Notes: generated by a model from the sequence alone, not told the origin. Numbered from the stretch's first letter, positions 10,915 to 23,145 are shown. The stretch is 64,000 nt of DNA from Whitmania pigra (GCA_021613335.1 JAJTWR010000067.1:425001-489000); one strand, 5' to 3'. Translations and numbers: made by a program.

Positions 10915-13900
10915 TTAATTCTTTAACTTCTTTGATGATTTGCTTGCCACTTCTACCAATTGTATTACTCCATTACACGTGCATTTCCAACTTTGTGTAT
11001 GCTTCAATTTTTTATGAGAAAAACACCTTGAAAATATTTTAAAAATTAGATTAGTAATTGATGCGTCAATTTTATGAAGCACTAAGGCATACTTATAATC
11101 ACATGACTGGCAAGCATATTTGTAATTGGCACTTTTAATTTCATAGCTGTGACATGTGGTAACAGGTGGTAACTCTTTCAAGATAACATTGGATCTGACT
11201 GCCCTGTATCACAACAGCAAACAAATTATCAAAATACATTGATGAAAACAATTCTTGTAATTAACAAAAAATTTATTAGAACAGACCATTTACGCCATTC
11301 AGCTCCATGGGCTTCTCTTGAGCCATATTCCATCCAGACATAGGCATGGCACATCTCGTGTATTAACGTGTCTCTCAATTTATCTAAAAAGATTATGTAA
11401 ATATAAAATACAAAATAACTTACAAAAGTAAAATTGAAGTTTCATACCTGGAGTATCACAGACTCTAACTGCTAAATCAATAACGTAAGTTCTCTGAGAA
11501 CCATCAAGGCGCTGACGACAAAAGCCAGCAGAGGTGCCCATTTTAGTATTCCATACTATTGGCCCTAATACTGGTAACTAAAAATGAAGAGAAATGTTAT
11601 TTCACTCTATCCTGAGACTTGACAAATAAAGATTACAACCTTGTTAGAAAACACTTTATCATTGAAGATGTCAAACAACAACTGGCCAAGTTCTACCTTT
11701 GTAGATGCAAAATTGGCAACAAACCTATAAAACATATTCTTGTTTATATTGAGAACTTTAACTACTTAGTGCTACTAAAGATTCAAATAAACCTTTTCGC
11801 CTCAGGATGAATTAAATGTGCTTCAATGCCCGGTGATAAGGAGGCCAAAAATGAAAGATGAAATTTGCTTGCTTCAATATTGATCTCTCTGCCTCCATAC
11901 TTAGCTGAATGGAACATGAATTATAATATATTTGCAACTTCAGAAGCAAGTTTGTTTTATTGAAACGTAGGATTGCATTGTTCAAACTCACCAAGTTTAT
12001 TTTGGTGATTTTGAATATTTGTATCACCACAACTTGTTTGTGAAAACTTCAGACTCTCTGATTGATGGTCATGAGCATCGTCGTGCAATATGAAACTTAT
12101 TTCTTCGGAAGATGAAATATCCAAGGAACTTCTACGCACAATGTCTAAAAGATTTTTTCACAATAAATTACACAATCAAATTACAAAATTACAAATTATC
12201 ACAATATTACCTTGTTGAGATTGATCAGAAAATAACCTATAAACAAGTAAAACAATATTACTTTATTGAGAAAATTTTAATTCTTGGTAAGCTATGATTA
12301 AAAATCATTTGAAACACAATTTAAATGAACAAAAACAGACAAGTGAAGAAACAAAAATTTACAACAGAAAAATAAGATTTGGTTATGAATGACATGATTG
12401 CATTGAATATTCCTGTCAGAGTAAAACATCAAAAGTGATAAATTCCTACATTTGTGATGTCCAATTAGGACTGTCCTCAATTGAATCGACAAAAGCTGCA
12501 TTTTTAAGCGGAGTGGGTTGAGGGCTCAAGGCTACCCTTGTTTCTTTTTTTGCCTTTTTTGGATTCTCCAGTGTTTTAGTCTTTTTTTTCACCTCAATTT
12601 TTCCATCTTTAACTGGAGAATCTTAGAAAAAGAGAAATGAAAAGTCATTTTACAACACAGTTCAAATCAATAAGAAAAAATATTGAAAGAATTTATGCTT
12701 TGAAAAATAGTAAAGATGCAGTCTGGCTAAATGTTTTCATACCCAGTCTGTACCATTTGCAATTCTATTTTGTTGAAATGTAGGATTTCAATGTTCAAGC
12801 TAACCAAGTTTATTTTCGAGATTTTGAATATCTTTATCACCATATATTGTTTCACAATCACCATATATTGCTTGTGAAAACTTTGGGCTCTCTGAACAAT
12901 GTTTATGAGCATCATCGTGTGATATGAAACTTATTTCTTCAGAAGATGATATGTTCAAGAAACTTCTTTGAACAATGCCTAAAAGATTTAATGCAATAAA
13001 TTACACAGTCAAATTACAAATAATACCCCAATATTACCTTTTTGAGATTGATCAGAAAATAAGCTAAAAAAAGTAAAAATATATTAATTCTTTTTATGTG
13101 CTTTAAATCTTGGTGAACAACAATTTAAAAATCGTTAGAAGAACTTGAATGAACTTGCAAGTTATAAAACCAATTACAAATGTATACAAACATATTTTTG
13201 TGAATTAATGCATAAAATATTTAGTATGGCCATTAAATCAACAAATCAAGTTTAAAGAGAAATGAAGATATTCAAATAAATAAATCTAGAAACAAGCAAA
13301 GGTGAGTTATGATGCACACGAACGGATTGAATGTTCTTGTCGAACGACATAAACATCTGATATAAACATCAACATAACATCAACAGAGATATATTCCCAC
13401 CTTTGTGATGTCCAATTAGGACTGTCTTCAATTGAATTCAGAAAAACTGCATTTTTAAGTGGAGTGCACTGAGGGCTCAAGGATACCCTTGTTTCTTCTT
13501 CTTTCATCTTGTTTTGATTCTCCAGTGTTTCAGTCTTCTTACTCACCTCAATTTTTCCATCCATAACTGGAGAATCTTTGTGAAAGAGAAATGAAAACTC
13601 ATTTTACAAAATTGTCAAATAAATGAGGAAAACTCGAATAAATAATACCTGCACAAATGTGCTCTCGGGATGTTTGAGAACATGGGCATAGGTCCACCTG
13701 GATCCCTACTTCACAGGTCGTAACACATCTATCTGAAGTCTGGACAACCTGATCCTTAAAATCTTTCTTCTTTCGTGAGTCATTGACATGCGCTGATAAA
13801 GCCTTTTCTTGCTTTTCATTGTAAAGGAAACCAGTGAAATCTTGAAAACCATCAGTGGCTGAACTCAGGGGCTCGACACAATCTTTATCTTTTAAGTCCA

Positions 13901-14030
13901 CATTTTTAACTGATTTGCACAATTGATTCATCTCAGTATTTGTGACATTCTGACTGAGCAGCATTTTGTAGCATTCTTCTACATTGGCCACTGCTTTAAA
14001 TAACTTTCTTTTTACTTTTACTGTACTCAT
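10915..14030 (-). CDS. GCNA-like SprT metalloprotease, copy A, 13 exons
   Basis: Exons in order: 13649-14030, 13401-13575, 13038-13063, 12805-12978, 12450-12621, 12211-12236, 11992-12144, 11793-11904, 11640-11724, 11448-11577, 11287-11383, 11093-11203, 10915-11026. They total 1755 nt, an intact 584-residue frame with all phases consistent. The N-terminal half is disordered, charged and serine-rich. It contains two copies of a three-exon cassette: a DSPV..GKIEV exon, a 26-nt microexon (LFSDQSQ) and an SSSEEISF exon. The C-terminal half is SprT: FLASLSPGI, NDKVFSNK, W.TKMGTSAGFCR, VCDTP, then the catalytic HEMCHA with a downstream GSREAHGAEWRKW. A zinc-ribbon-like end follows (CHSYEI, YACQSC, WKCTC). 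GCNA/ACRC and SPRTN families cleave DNA-protein crosslinks; the domain order fits GCNA. The start at 14030 matches copy B. The second half of the ribbon is CxC, not CxxC. Confidence 0.85.
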
Positions 14031-14199
14031 GTCCAAAACTCCAAATCTAAATTTTAATCATTAATTTAATTCAGTATAACTATTTAAAATATTTAAGATG
14101 TTAAGAAACTTAAATCATTTTTAAGCAATTTTATTGCCATTACAATGACGTGTTGATATTGTGATGCACTGACAAGCAATGTTTTCAATTACAAGTCAA

Positions 14200-14600
14200 T
14201 ATATAATAATTATAAATATATTTGTGCTAAAGGAGATGAAGGATTGAAAAATTGTACATCTAACAGAAACGCATATGACCTCCATTAAATATGCTCATGG
14301 AGAAAATATGTTGCTAAAATCAACAAAATAGTCCAGTCCATAGTTTTAAATTATGCTCTTTAAGCAAATTCGGATAACCGCAATTCCAAACAGGAATCAT
14401 TAAATATTAAAAAAATAAAAAAGATCAATATAAAAACATGAAATGCAAACCCTCGCCAGCAAAACCACAAAAAACAATCAACACGAATTACCGCCAACAA
14501 CATATAACATTGCACAGGAATGTTCACAAACGATCTAACCAATATTGCGAAATTCAAATATCTACATAAAATTTTAAAAATTGTTTACACGCAGTTTAAT
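14200..14600 (-). promoter_or_regulatory. Putative promoter of GCNA-like copy A
   Basis: About 14440-14590 matches 19175-19300 upstream of copy B. Shared boxes are GCAAACCCTCGCC, GAATTACCGCCAA and CTAACCAAT on the plus strand. Read toward the genes, GAATTACCGCCAA is TTGGCGGTAATTC, close to an E2F site, and CTAACCAAT holds an inverted CCAAT. No TATA box is obvious. The promoter call is inferred from conservation between the two copies. The open frame at 14360-14557 is probably not a gene. Confidence 0.35.
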
Positions 14601-15133
14601 TTATGAGTGCATATTGACGATATGCATACCGAACAATCACTTAATAAATTTACTGTTTCAGTCAATCTACTTCTGTTGGCTTATATACAATTATTATATT
14701 TTTACAACATTAACAACGGTTCTATTTTCTTCAATATTTCCTTGATAAAAGATCGTCTCCCAGAGAGCTTCAATTAACCTCCCTCTCTTTCAAACAAATT
14801 CACAACTCATCATAAACAACGAGCAAAATATTTCTATACAATTCAACTTATCAAATTCAATTTCTTGACAGCAAGTCTGTCAAACAACGTAACCGCATAA
14901 AAAAAGCATTTTATCAATAAGCAACGCATAGCGAATTTAAATATTATGAGTACACTTTATCACCTGATTCCGACAAGTTTAAAAACACAAAATACCAAAT
15001 AGAACATACAATCTTTCCTAATTATCTCAAAAAATAAGGATCTCAAAACTTTTGCATCAATACAAAGAAAAAACAAAGTTCAAGCTTTATTAAAATTCTG
15101 CAGTAATGGATAGCAGCTGCAAAAATGCACTCC

Positions 15134-18100
15134 TTAATTGTTCAACTTCTTTAATAGATTGCTTGCCACTTCAACCAATTGTATTACTCCCTTACACTTG
15201 TTACATCTTCTCCTTTCTACATTCTTTAATTGTTTGTGTTTGCCATATCTTGAAAAATTTTTTAAATTATATTAGCAATTGTTGCAGTCTTACAAAGCCA
15301 TAAGACTCACTTGTAACCGCATGACTGGCAGATGTATATGTAATTGGCACTATTAATTTCATAGCTGTGACATCTGGTAATAGGTGGTAACTCTTTCAAG
15401 ATAACATTGGATCTGACTGCCCTGTATCATTACAGCAAAGAAATTACAAAAAGACATTGATGAAAACAATTTTGTAATTAATAAAAATACATTGATGATA
15501 ACAATTCTTGTAATTAACAAAAAATTTATTAGAACAGACCATTTACGCCACTCAGCTCCATGGGCTTCTCTTGAGCCATATTCCATCCAGACATAGGCAT
15601 GGCACATTTCGTGTATTAATATGTCTCTCAACCTATCTAAAAAAAAATTAATATATAAATATAAAATAACATAAAAATGTAAAATCAAGGTTTCATACCT
15701 GGAGTATCACACACTCTAACTGCTAAATCAATAACGTAAGTTCTCTGAGAACCAACACGGCTCTGACGACAAAACCCACCAGTAGTGCCCATTTTAGTAT
15801 TCCATACTATTGGCCCTAATACTGGTAACTAAAAATGAAGAGAAATGTTATTTCACTCTATCCTGAGACTTGACAAGTAAAGATTACAACCTTGTTAGAA
15901 AACACTTTATCGTTGAAGATGTCAAACAACAACTGGCCAAGTTCTACCTTTGTAGATGCAAAATTGGCAACAAACCTATAAAACATATTCTTGTTTATAT
16001 TGAGAACTTTAACTACTTAGTGCTACTAAAGATTCAAATAAACCTTTTCGCCTCAGGATGAATTAAATGTGCTTCAATGCCCGGTGATAAGGAGGCCAAA
16101 AATGAAAGATGAAATTTGCTTGCTTCAATATTGATCTCTCTGCCTCCATACTTAGCTGAATGGAACATGAATTATAATATATTTGCAACTTCAGAAGCAA
16201 GTTTGTTTTATTGAAACGTAGGATTGCATTGTTCAAACTCACCAAGTTTATTTTGGTGATTTTGAATATTTGTATCACCACAACTTGTTTGTGAAAACTT
16301 CAGACTCTCTGATTGATGGTCATGAGCATCGTGCAATATGAAACTTATTTCTTCGGAAGATGAAATATCCAAGGAACTTCTACGCACAATGTCTAAAAGA
16401 TTTTTTCACAATAAATTACACAATCAAATTACAAAATTACAAATTATCGCAATATTACCTTTTTGAGATTGATCAGAAAATAACCTATAAACATGTAAAA
16501 AAAAAACATTACTATATTGAGTAAACATTAAATCTTGGTAAGCAATGATTAAAAATCATTTAAAACAGAATTTAAATGAACAAGCAGATCAGAAATACAA
16601 TTATAAATTTAGCCTTTTTTTATGTGGATAAATCCAAAAAAGATTTACTTTTAACCATTTTATCAATAAACCAAAGTTAAAAACTAATGAACTTATATAA
16701 AAACAGACAAGTTAAGAAACAAAAATCTACAACAGAAAAATAAGATTTGGTTATGAAAGACATAATTGCATTGAATATTCCTGTCAGAGTAAAACATCAA
16801 AAGTGATAAATTCCTACATTTGTGATGTCCAATTAGGACCGTCCTCAATTGAATTGACAAAAGCTGCATTTTTAAGCGGAGTGGGTTGAGGGCTCAAGGC
16901 TACCCTTGTTTCTTTTTTCGCCTTTTTTGGATTCTCCAGTATTTTAGTCTTTTTTTTCACCTCAATTTTTCCATCTTTAACTGGATAATCTTTGCAAAAG
17001 AGAAATGAAAAGTCATTTTACAACACAGTTCAAATCAAATAAGAAAAAATGTTGAAAGAATTTATGCTTTGAAAAATAGTAAAGATGCAGCCTGGCTAAA
17101 TGTTTTCATAGCCAGTCTGTACCATTTGCAATTCTATTTTGTTGAAATGTAGGATTTCAATGTTTAAGCTAACCAAGTTTATTTTTGTGATTTTGAATAT
17201 CTTTATTACAATACATTGTTTGTGAAAACTTTGGGCTCTCTGAACAATGTTTATGAGCATCATCATGTGATACAAAATTTATTTCTTCAGAAGATGAAAT
17301 ATCCACGCGACTTCTCAGAATAGAGTCTAAAAAATTTTATGGAAAAATTACACTGTCAAATTATATGTGATATCATAATACCTTTTTGAGATTGACCAGA
17401 AAATAAGCTACAAAAGTAAAATGATATTAATTTCTTGATGTGCTTTAAACCTTGCTAAACTATGATTAAAAAACCTTTCAAAGCAGTTAAATTAACTTGA
17501 AACACAGAAAAACAAATTAATTAATATGTGACCAAAAGATTAGTTTCAAAGCTCATGATTGCATTGAATATTCGTATCAGAGTAAAACATTGACAAAACA
17601 TCAATAGAGAAATATTCCTACCTTTGTGATTTCAAATTAGGACTGCCCTTAATTGAATTGACAAAAGCTGCATTTTTGAGTGGAGTGGGTTGAGGGCACA
17701 ATGATACCCTTGTTTCTTCTTTGGCCTTTTTTGGATTTTCCAATGTTTCAGTCTTCTTATTTACTTCAATTTTTCCACTCTTAACTGGAGAATCTTCGTG
17801 GTAGAGAAATGAAAACACATTTTACAAGAAAGTCAAATCAATGAAGAAAAATGAAATTTATGATTAGCAAAATAAAAGTGCAAAGGCAAATGTTAAGATG
17901 CAAGTTGGCTAAATGGGTTTCATTCTGATGAACTCTCCTTTTCTCAACCCATCCTATACCCACAGGATAGTAGTGTTAAAAAAAAACATTAGAGTAATTA
18001 AAAATACCATCTAAATAATCAAAACATCTAAACACAAGCACAAATAAATAACACCTTCACAAATGTGCTCTCGGAACGTTTGAGAACATGGACATAGGTC

Positions 18101-18436
18101 CACCTGGATCCCTACTTCACAGGTCGTAACACATCTCTCCAAAGTCTGGACAACCTGATTTTTAAAATGTTTCTTCTTTTGTAAATTGTTGACATGCAAT
18201 GATAAAGCCTTTTCTTGCTTTTCTTTGTAAAGGAACCCGGTGAAATCACGAAAACCATCAGTGGCTGATGTGACAGTCTTAAAGCAATCTTTGTCTTTTA
18301 AGTCTACATTTTTAACTGCTTTTCCCAGTTGATCCATCTCAGTATCTATGACATTTTGACTGAGTAACATTTTGTAGCAATCTTCTATATTGCTGGCAGT
18401 TTTAAATAATTTTCTTTTTACTTTGACTTTACTCAT
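15134..18436 (-). CDS. GCNA-like SprT metalloprotease, copy B, 13 exons
   Basis: Exons: 18055-18436, 17622-17793, 17382-17407, 17174-17326, 16818-16989, 16459-16484, 16243-16392, 16044-16155, 15891-15975, 15699-15828, 15540-15636, 15311-15421, 15134-15248. They total 1731 nt, an intact 576-residue frame. The architecture matches copy A: a disordered N-terminus beginning MSKVKVKRKLF, two three-exon cassettes, then SprT with the HEMCHA zinc site and GSREAHGAEWRKW. The C-terminal zinc ribbon is complete, with ICQSC and RRRCNKCKG. Exon 1 and most junctions have the same length as in copy A. N-terminal exons differ from copy A at many residues, whereas the SprT core and its introns are almost identical. 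Copy B lies upstream of copy A in the same orientation, about 1.1 kb apart. Both look functional, with likely roles in germline or DNA-protein-crosslink repair. Confidence 0.85.
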
Positions 18437-18439
18437 GTC

Positions 18440-19405
18440 TGAAACTTCTAATCTAAAATGTAATTATTTATTCAATTCAGTAAAGAGCATTAAGTTATTA
18501 TTTATTTATTGTCAAAATGTAAAGAAACTTAAAATATACAGGATGATTGGAAAGTAACTCCCTATTTTTCAATATTTATAATTTATTGCTGAACTGTAAA
18601 TTGTACAAAAACTGAATGATGGCGATGAATTTGTTTAGCATGGAATGCTATTTAAATTAAATTGAACAATTAATATAATAAAAGTGATAACATCATTACT
18701 ACTAGCACCCAAAATATCATTATCAAATCTCAGTCATAATTCAACCATTACTCAACATTTTCATTTAATTTCACACAAATTTCAACAACAAAAAACAATA
18801 TGACAAAATGAGAAACGTAGATTCCATCCCCATATAGCATGGAATATACGCACAAAAATTGAAAAATACCACGATATGTGACGGTAAGCAACGATATTGT
18901 TAATCAAAATGATATTATGACTTGAATAAGGCCAGCAGGGCGAAAAGTACCATTGTTAATAGTCTGTGTTATGATGCTAGCAGGTTCAAAATTTTTAACT
19001 GCTTCATCAATGTCAAAGTCAATGTCATGAACATGCACTGTTTAGCAAGGTTCTAAATGCCTATATATTTATGCTAAAGAGTAGTGAGAGAACACGTTGA
19101 CGCTGTTGAATTGAACTGTTAGCATTTTCTAGGCAACGGACAATAAAACAATCTCAATTTTATTAGAAAAATGTAAATATATGCAAACCCTCGCCCAGTG
19201 TAGGATAAAAACAATCGAAATGAATTACCGCCAAAAACAAGTGACCCACTAACCAATGTCGCGATATTCAAATTTATATATAAATATTTTTAAATTGTTT
19301 AAAAATGATTTAAAATTGCTGTCTGATTTATATTGCTGTCATAAATTCTGAACACTTATCAAATTGACATTTAGACATTCATTTGCGTTTGTCTTGTATT
19401 CATAT
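18440..19405. other. Upstream region of GCNA-like copy B
   Basis: No coding exon seen. It contains the copy B counterpart of the conserved promoter boxes (about 19175-19300). At about 18538 the string ACAGGATGATTGGAAAGTAAC looks like a mariner-type end, but no partner end was found. Confidence 0.4.
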
Positions 19406-20519
19406 ATTCTTAACAGTGATGCGGTACTTAAGAACATTTTATTTATTTATTTGAATAAAGTCCGTGGCATAACTAGGATGATTTGTACTTCTTAAGTACA
19501 TTTGTTGTGCTTGAGTATTTATACTTAGGTCCTTTTACGATTGTAAGTACATTTTAATTACGGCCAAGTACTTTTAAATTTTTTTTAAATAAAAGTGTTA
19601 ATGAATTGATTTCTAACCTTTGGCGTTTCCTTTACTATATGCCTGTCTCTTTGTTTTCTTTGTATTGTCGATTGTTCTCATTTGTTAGAAGATGGCCGAA
19701 CTATTTGAACGTTCCGAAAGCCAAGAAAGCACTGGCAAGTGATGCGACTTTCAAGCGAATGTATAGTTCAGTGGCTGGCAAATGTTCCAGTTTGAGCAAT
19801 GCGTCACATCGGAGTTCAAAAACTGCTGAAGCTGTGCTTAATGTACTTGGAAAAACAATACCTAAAGCCAAACTCAACTCGCTGGAACTCTGAATTTGAC
19901 AGTTACAAAGCCATCTATGATATGAAGGACAAACTTAGTATTGTGATGCCAAAATTCAGCTCTCAAGATTTCACGTTCTTGAAGGAATGGATTGAAGTAA
20001 TGAGACCAATTGCACAAACTCTAGACAATTTACAAGGAGAAGACACATCTGGAGCTTATTTTGGTTTCATTCTTCCAACATTACACGCCGTACTATTTCT
20101 AGGTATCCAGCAGTTAAAAAAGTTCAACACAACCATTCCATCATCTGCATCTGTTGAAAGGATATTCAGTCAAGCTGGTCTTATACTGACACCTCAGTGT
20201 AACAGACTCTGTGACAAATATTTTAAAACACTGTTTCTTTAAAGAATAATAAACAATTTTATTAATAAATATAATTTGTGATTCTGTTATACTTGTATTA
20301 ACATTGTATCGAAGATAACGAATATTATTTCTGACAAATAAAAGGTCTCCAAAAGTACTTGTAGTTATACTTAAGTACATTCAAAAATACTTGTACTTGC
20401 ACCTAAGTACATTGCCTACAACGTACTTGTACCTGTACTTATAAACCCTTCAGCTCCATGTACTTTGTACTTATACTTAAGTACATTTTTGGAGTACTTA
20501 CGGCAACACTGATTCTTAA
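19406..20519 (+). mobile_element. hAT element, deleted, with perfect target duplication
   Basis: The element 19414-20511 is flanked by ATTCTTAA on both sides (19406-19413, 20512-20519), an 8-bp hAT duplication. The ends are CAGTGATGCGGTACTTAAG and, inverted, CAGTGTTGCCGTAAGTAC. Subterminal DNA is full of TACTTAAGTAC-like palindromes. Inside are hAT transposase remnants: MRPIAQTLDNLQGED, then GFILPTLHAVLFLG, a deletion, and the C-terminal dimerisation motif SASVERIFSQAGLIL (about 20142-20190). The catalytic core is largely gone, so it is non-autonomous. A SINE 3' end interrupts the left terminus. Confidence 0.85.
19437..19487 (-). repeat. SINE 3' fragment inside the hAT left end
   Basis: (ATTT)n followed by AATAAAGTCCGTGGCATAAC on the plus strand, the same 3' module as at 5888-5958. 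It lies inside the hAT element, so it inserted later or was carried with it. Confidence 0.55.
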
Positions 20520-20529
20520 TAAGTTTAAA

Positions 20530-21600
20530 CTATTACAGCTCAAAATTTTAAATTAATGTATTTTGTTGACATAAGCTCGCCATTAAGAGATCGAGTTTTC
20601 TCTTACTCTTTCAAACAATTTATTTACTCAACGTACACACTGATGCTGAAGAATTTACACAAATCACAGAGACAGCTTCAATTTTTATTCCGTAAGCAGG
20701 TCAGCCACACAACAACATCCGCGGCGCAGAGGCCAACTGGTCCTACGAAGAATCGGCTTAAGAAACCTCACACAGGGGGGCGCCCGTTGGATGTGCTAAA
20801 TAAATATATTGCGCAAATTACGATGGTGTTTCTGAGTCAGCAACTTTATTACTTAATGTCAGTTGTAAATAATTACTTTCGTATTTAACACCCGCCAATT
20901 GGCAAAAATTATTAAAAATAATCCGATTTAATAAATATTAAGTCGTAATAAATTTGTACTATTTGAAAACCTTCTGAGTTTGAACACTTAGAAGCACCAT
21001 CTATCGAATATGTTATCGAAATTATTAACGTTTCTTCGGCATTTATTTGTCCTTTATAATATGAAAAGTATTTCCTAGTTTCCAAATAGTGTCGGTGGCA
21101 TCCGAAATAAATAAAGCTTGAAACAAAGTTCAAACAAGTGCTTTTGAGTTAGCACGTCGATGATTAATTTGCGCATACAAATGTACTTAAGTACTTGGAA
21201 ATACTACGTAGTTTTATACTAATCACATCACAAACTCACAATCACCAGCCATCAAATAAACATTTTAAAAAGTTAAAGCTTTTTGTCCGAATATTAAGTG
21301 TGTAATTTTTATAATCTCAACTCTGTTTCAACTGCCCATGAAATAAATTTATAAAAACAAAATTGTTAAAAAAAATTTCTCTGACGTTTTAATCATATAA
21401 TAAGGTCATCCTATTTTCCCGGGACCATTTATTCGATTTCTGGCTTAGGGAGTTTTTCTTGTTGCAGTCATGGATTCCAAATAAGAAATAGGTAATAAAC
21501 AAGTGATATAATGTACATAAGATATTTTTGATATTTGACCACGTCATCTTCTCTTCTTATCATCCTTCTATTGATTGCTTAATTCGTATCAAACATTCGC
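20530..21600. other. Non-coding stretch with a GC-rich repeat-like island
   Basis: About 20690-20820 is a GC-richer island ending in GGATGTGCTAAATAAATA, which resembles a SINE 3' end more than a gene. The open frame across it (20556-20888) has no recognisable domain. The remainder is AT-rich with nothing supported. Confidence 0.4.
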
Positions 21601-21604
21601 TAGT

Positions 21605-21676
21605 TTATTAACGCTGCATGGCTAGATGAGTAAGTCAGTTCTCCTGCAACGGGGTTCGAATCCGTGCTGAGTTGGA
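21605..21676 (-). repeat. tRNA-derived SINE head
   Basis: Read on the minus strand it has GGATTCGAACCCCGTTGCAGG, which contains a good Pol III B box, followed by a CATCTAGCCATGC stretch. The plus-strand CTCCTGCAA..GG.TTCGAAT string is shared with the SINE at 23600-23740. It abuts the antisense L2 endonuclease fragment. Confidence 0.5.
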
Positions 21677-21850
21677 AAAGTTAGATGTTGGAGGAGTCCA
21701 TGGGAGTCTATCAATTTTTCTAGATATTCGTCTATGAACGTACCTGAACCAGGGGCGTTGAAGTCTCCACAAATGATGAAAGATAGGTTGTGGGAGGAAA
21801 TGAACTTGATGAGGTCTTCAAACTCATTTATGAACGATGATATTACGGGA
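21677..21850 (-). mobile_element. L2-like LINE endonuclease fragment, antisense (part 2)
   Basis: The minus-strand frame reads FINEFEDLIKFISSHNLS, FIICGDFNAPGSGTF, then SHGLLQHLTFPT. The GDFN motif and its surroundings are the late part of an APE-type endonuclease of CR1/L2 LINEs. The preceding part of the same domain lies at about 23146-23262 in the same orientation, so the forward LINE at 21851-23145 interrupts it. Confidence 0.75.
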
Positions 21851-23145
21851 AGATATAAGGATGAGGCTGGATGAAACATTTGGAGTTCGTCACAATGCAC
21901 TGCAGTGGTTCAGAAATTATTTGTCGGAACGACATGAGACAATAGTGTCGTCACAATCTGCTAGTTCCCATCTTGTGCAATCGGGCGTTCCCCAGGGATC
22001 TGTCTTGGGACCAATATTGTTCACATTATATGTGGCTGACATTGAAAGCATCATCTCCAAACATAGACTTTTTAGTCATCAGTATGCCGATGACATTCAG
22101 ATCTACGGCAACTCCAGACTTGAAGATGCCCCTACCCTTGTTGGTCGTTTGTCGGACTGCCTTCACGATATTATTTCCTGGACAGCCTCCAATAGGCTAC
22201 TACTCAATGCTGACAAGACTGAAGCAATCTGGTTCGGCACCCCGGCTCGACTTGGTCACATCAGTGACCTCCCGCTCCAGCTGGCGGGTTCTTCCATCAC
22301 CCCTTCACGGACAGTCAGGAACCTGGGGGTCTACTTGGACTCTTCCCTTTCCATGAAGTCCCATGTAAATCGGGTTGCTGCTGCTTGCTATGCCAAGCTT
22401 CGCATCCTCAAGGAGGCGAAGTCATCCCTACCACCTGAGGCTTTCCGGTCTCTCACTATTCAATTTATTCTATCGCGGCTTGACTACTGCAATTCTCTGC
22501 TGGTCAACGTCAATCACCAAGTCATTAGCACCTTCCAGACCGTCATGAACACGGCTGCCAGGCTCATACAAGGAGGGAGGCTATCGGACCATATCTCCCC
22601 GGTACTTGCTAATCTTCACTGGCTGAAGATCCCGGAGCGGGTGCTGTACAAGACTGCCCTCCTAGTCTACAAGGCCGCCACAGGTCAAGCCCCTCGGTAC
22701 TTGACTGAACTACTGATCAGTACCACAGCTGTCCCTGGCAGGGCATCACTCCGCTCATCCGAGACTAGGACCCTGGTCGTTCCACGGTCTCGCAGTGTCA
22801 GGCAGGGTGATCGGGCCTTTTATGTCGCCGCTCCCGTGATCTGGAACCTGCTTCCTCCGAACATTCGTCTGGCGCAATCGTCAGAAGCCTTCAAATCCGG
22901 ACTGAAAACCCATCTATTTGTGACCTCATATCAATAATTCTTTAATCTATAGTTTGTTTTTTGTCCCTGTCTCTATTATTTTATTTTACTCCATTGTGTT
23001 CACTCACTTTTATTCTATTCTTACCTTATTTTATTTTATTTCATACAGACTGCAGATTTGTGAGATTTGGTTCGCCGTGCCTTTACATCCCTTCGGGATT
23101 ACATCGAGCACGTAAAATATTGGATAAATAAATGTAAATGTAAAA
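21851..23145 (+). mobile_element. 5'-truncated L2/CR1-group LINE: reverse transcriptase and 3' UTR
   Basis: An intact frame to 22937 covers the second half of a reverse transcriptase: LQWFRNYLSER, SGVPQGSVLGPILF, HQYADDIQIYG (catalytic YADD), LLLNADKTEAIWFG, then the thumb/C-terminal motifs LHWLKIPERVLYKT, QAPRYLTELL and WNLLPPNIR. These C-terminal motifs are typical of the L2/CR1 group. The 3' UTR ends CCCTTCGGGATTACATCGAG, then AAATAAATGTAAATGTAAA, the short tandem tail usual for L2. The uninterrupted frame suggests a recent insertion. The N-terminal RT, the endonuclease and the 5' UTR are missing. GC content is clearly above its surroundings. Confidence 0.9.

Noticed and set aside
14360..14557. 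65-codon hydrophobic frame upstream of GCNA copy A
   Set aside because: The matching region upstream of copy B does not keep the frame. The conservation is in short blocks, as in a promoter.
18538..18600. Mariner-like end ACAGGATGATTGGAAAGTAAC
   Set aside because: Only one end was found, with no partner inverted repeat, TA duplication or transposase piece, so it is not called as an element.
20556..20888. 110-codon open frame with HTTTSAAQRPTGPTK
   Set aside because: The GC-rich core ends in a TGCTAAATAAATA tail that looks like a SINE 3' end. No domain and no splice sites.
21605..21676. A genuine tRNA gene
   Set aside because: Only the B-box half looks tRNA-like, no full cloverleaf could be drawn, and the sequence continues into SINE-type DNA.
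21677..21850. Twin-priming inversion as the origin of the antisense endonuclease piece
   Set aside because: Antisense endonuclease sequence occurs on both sides of the forward RT segment. Nested insertion explains this; a 5' inversion would put it on one side only.
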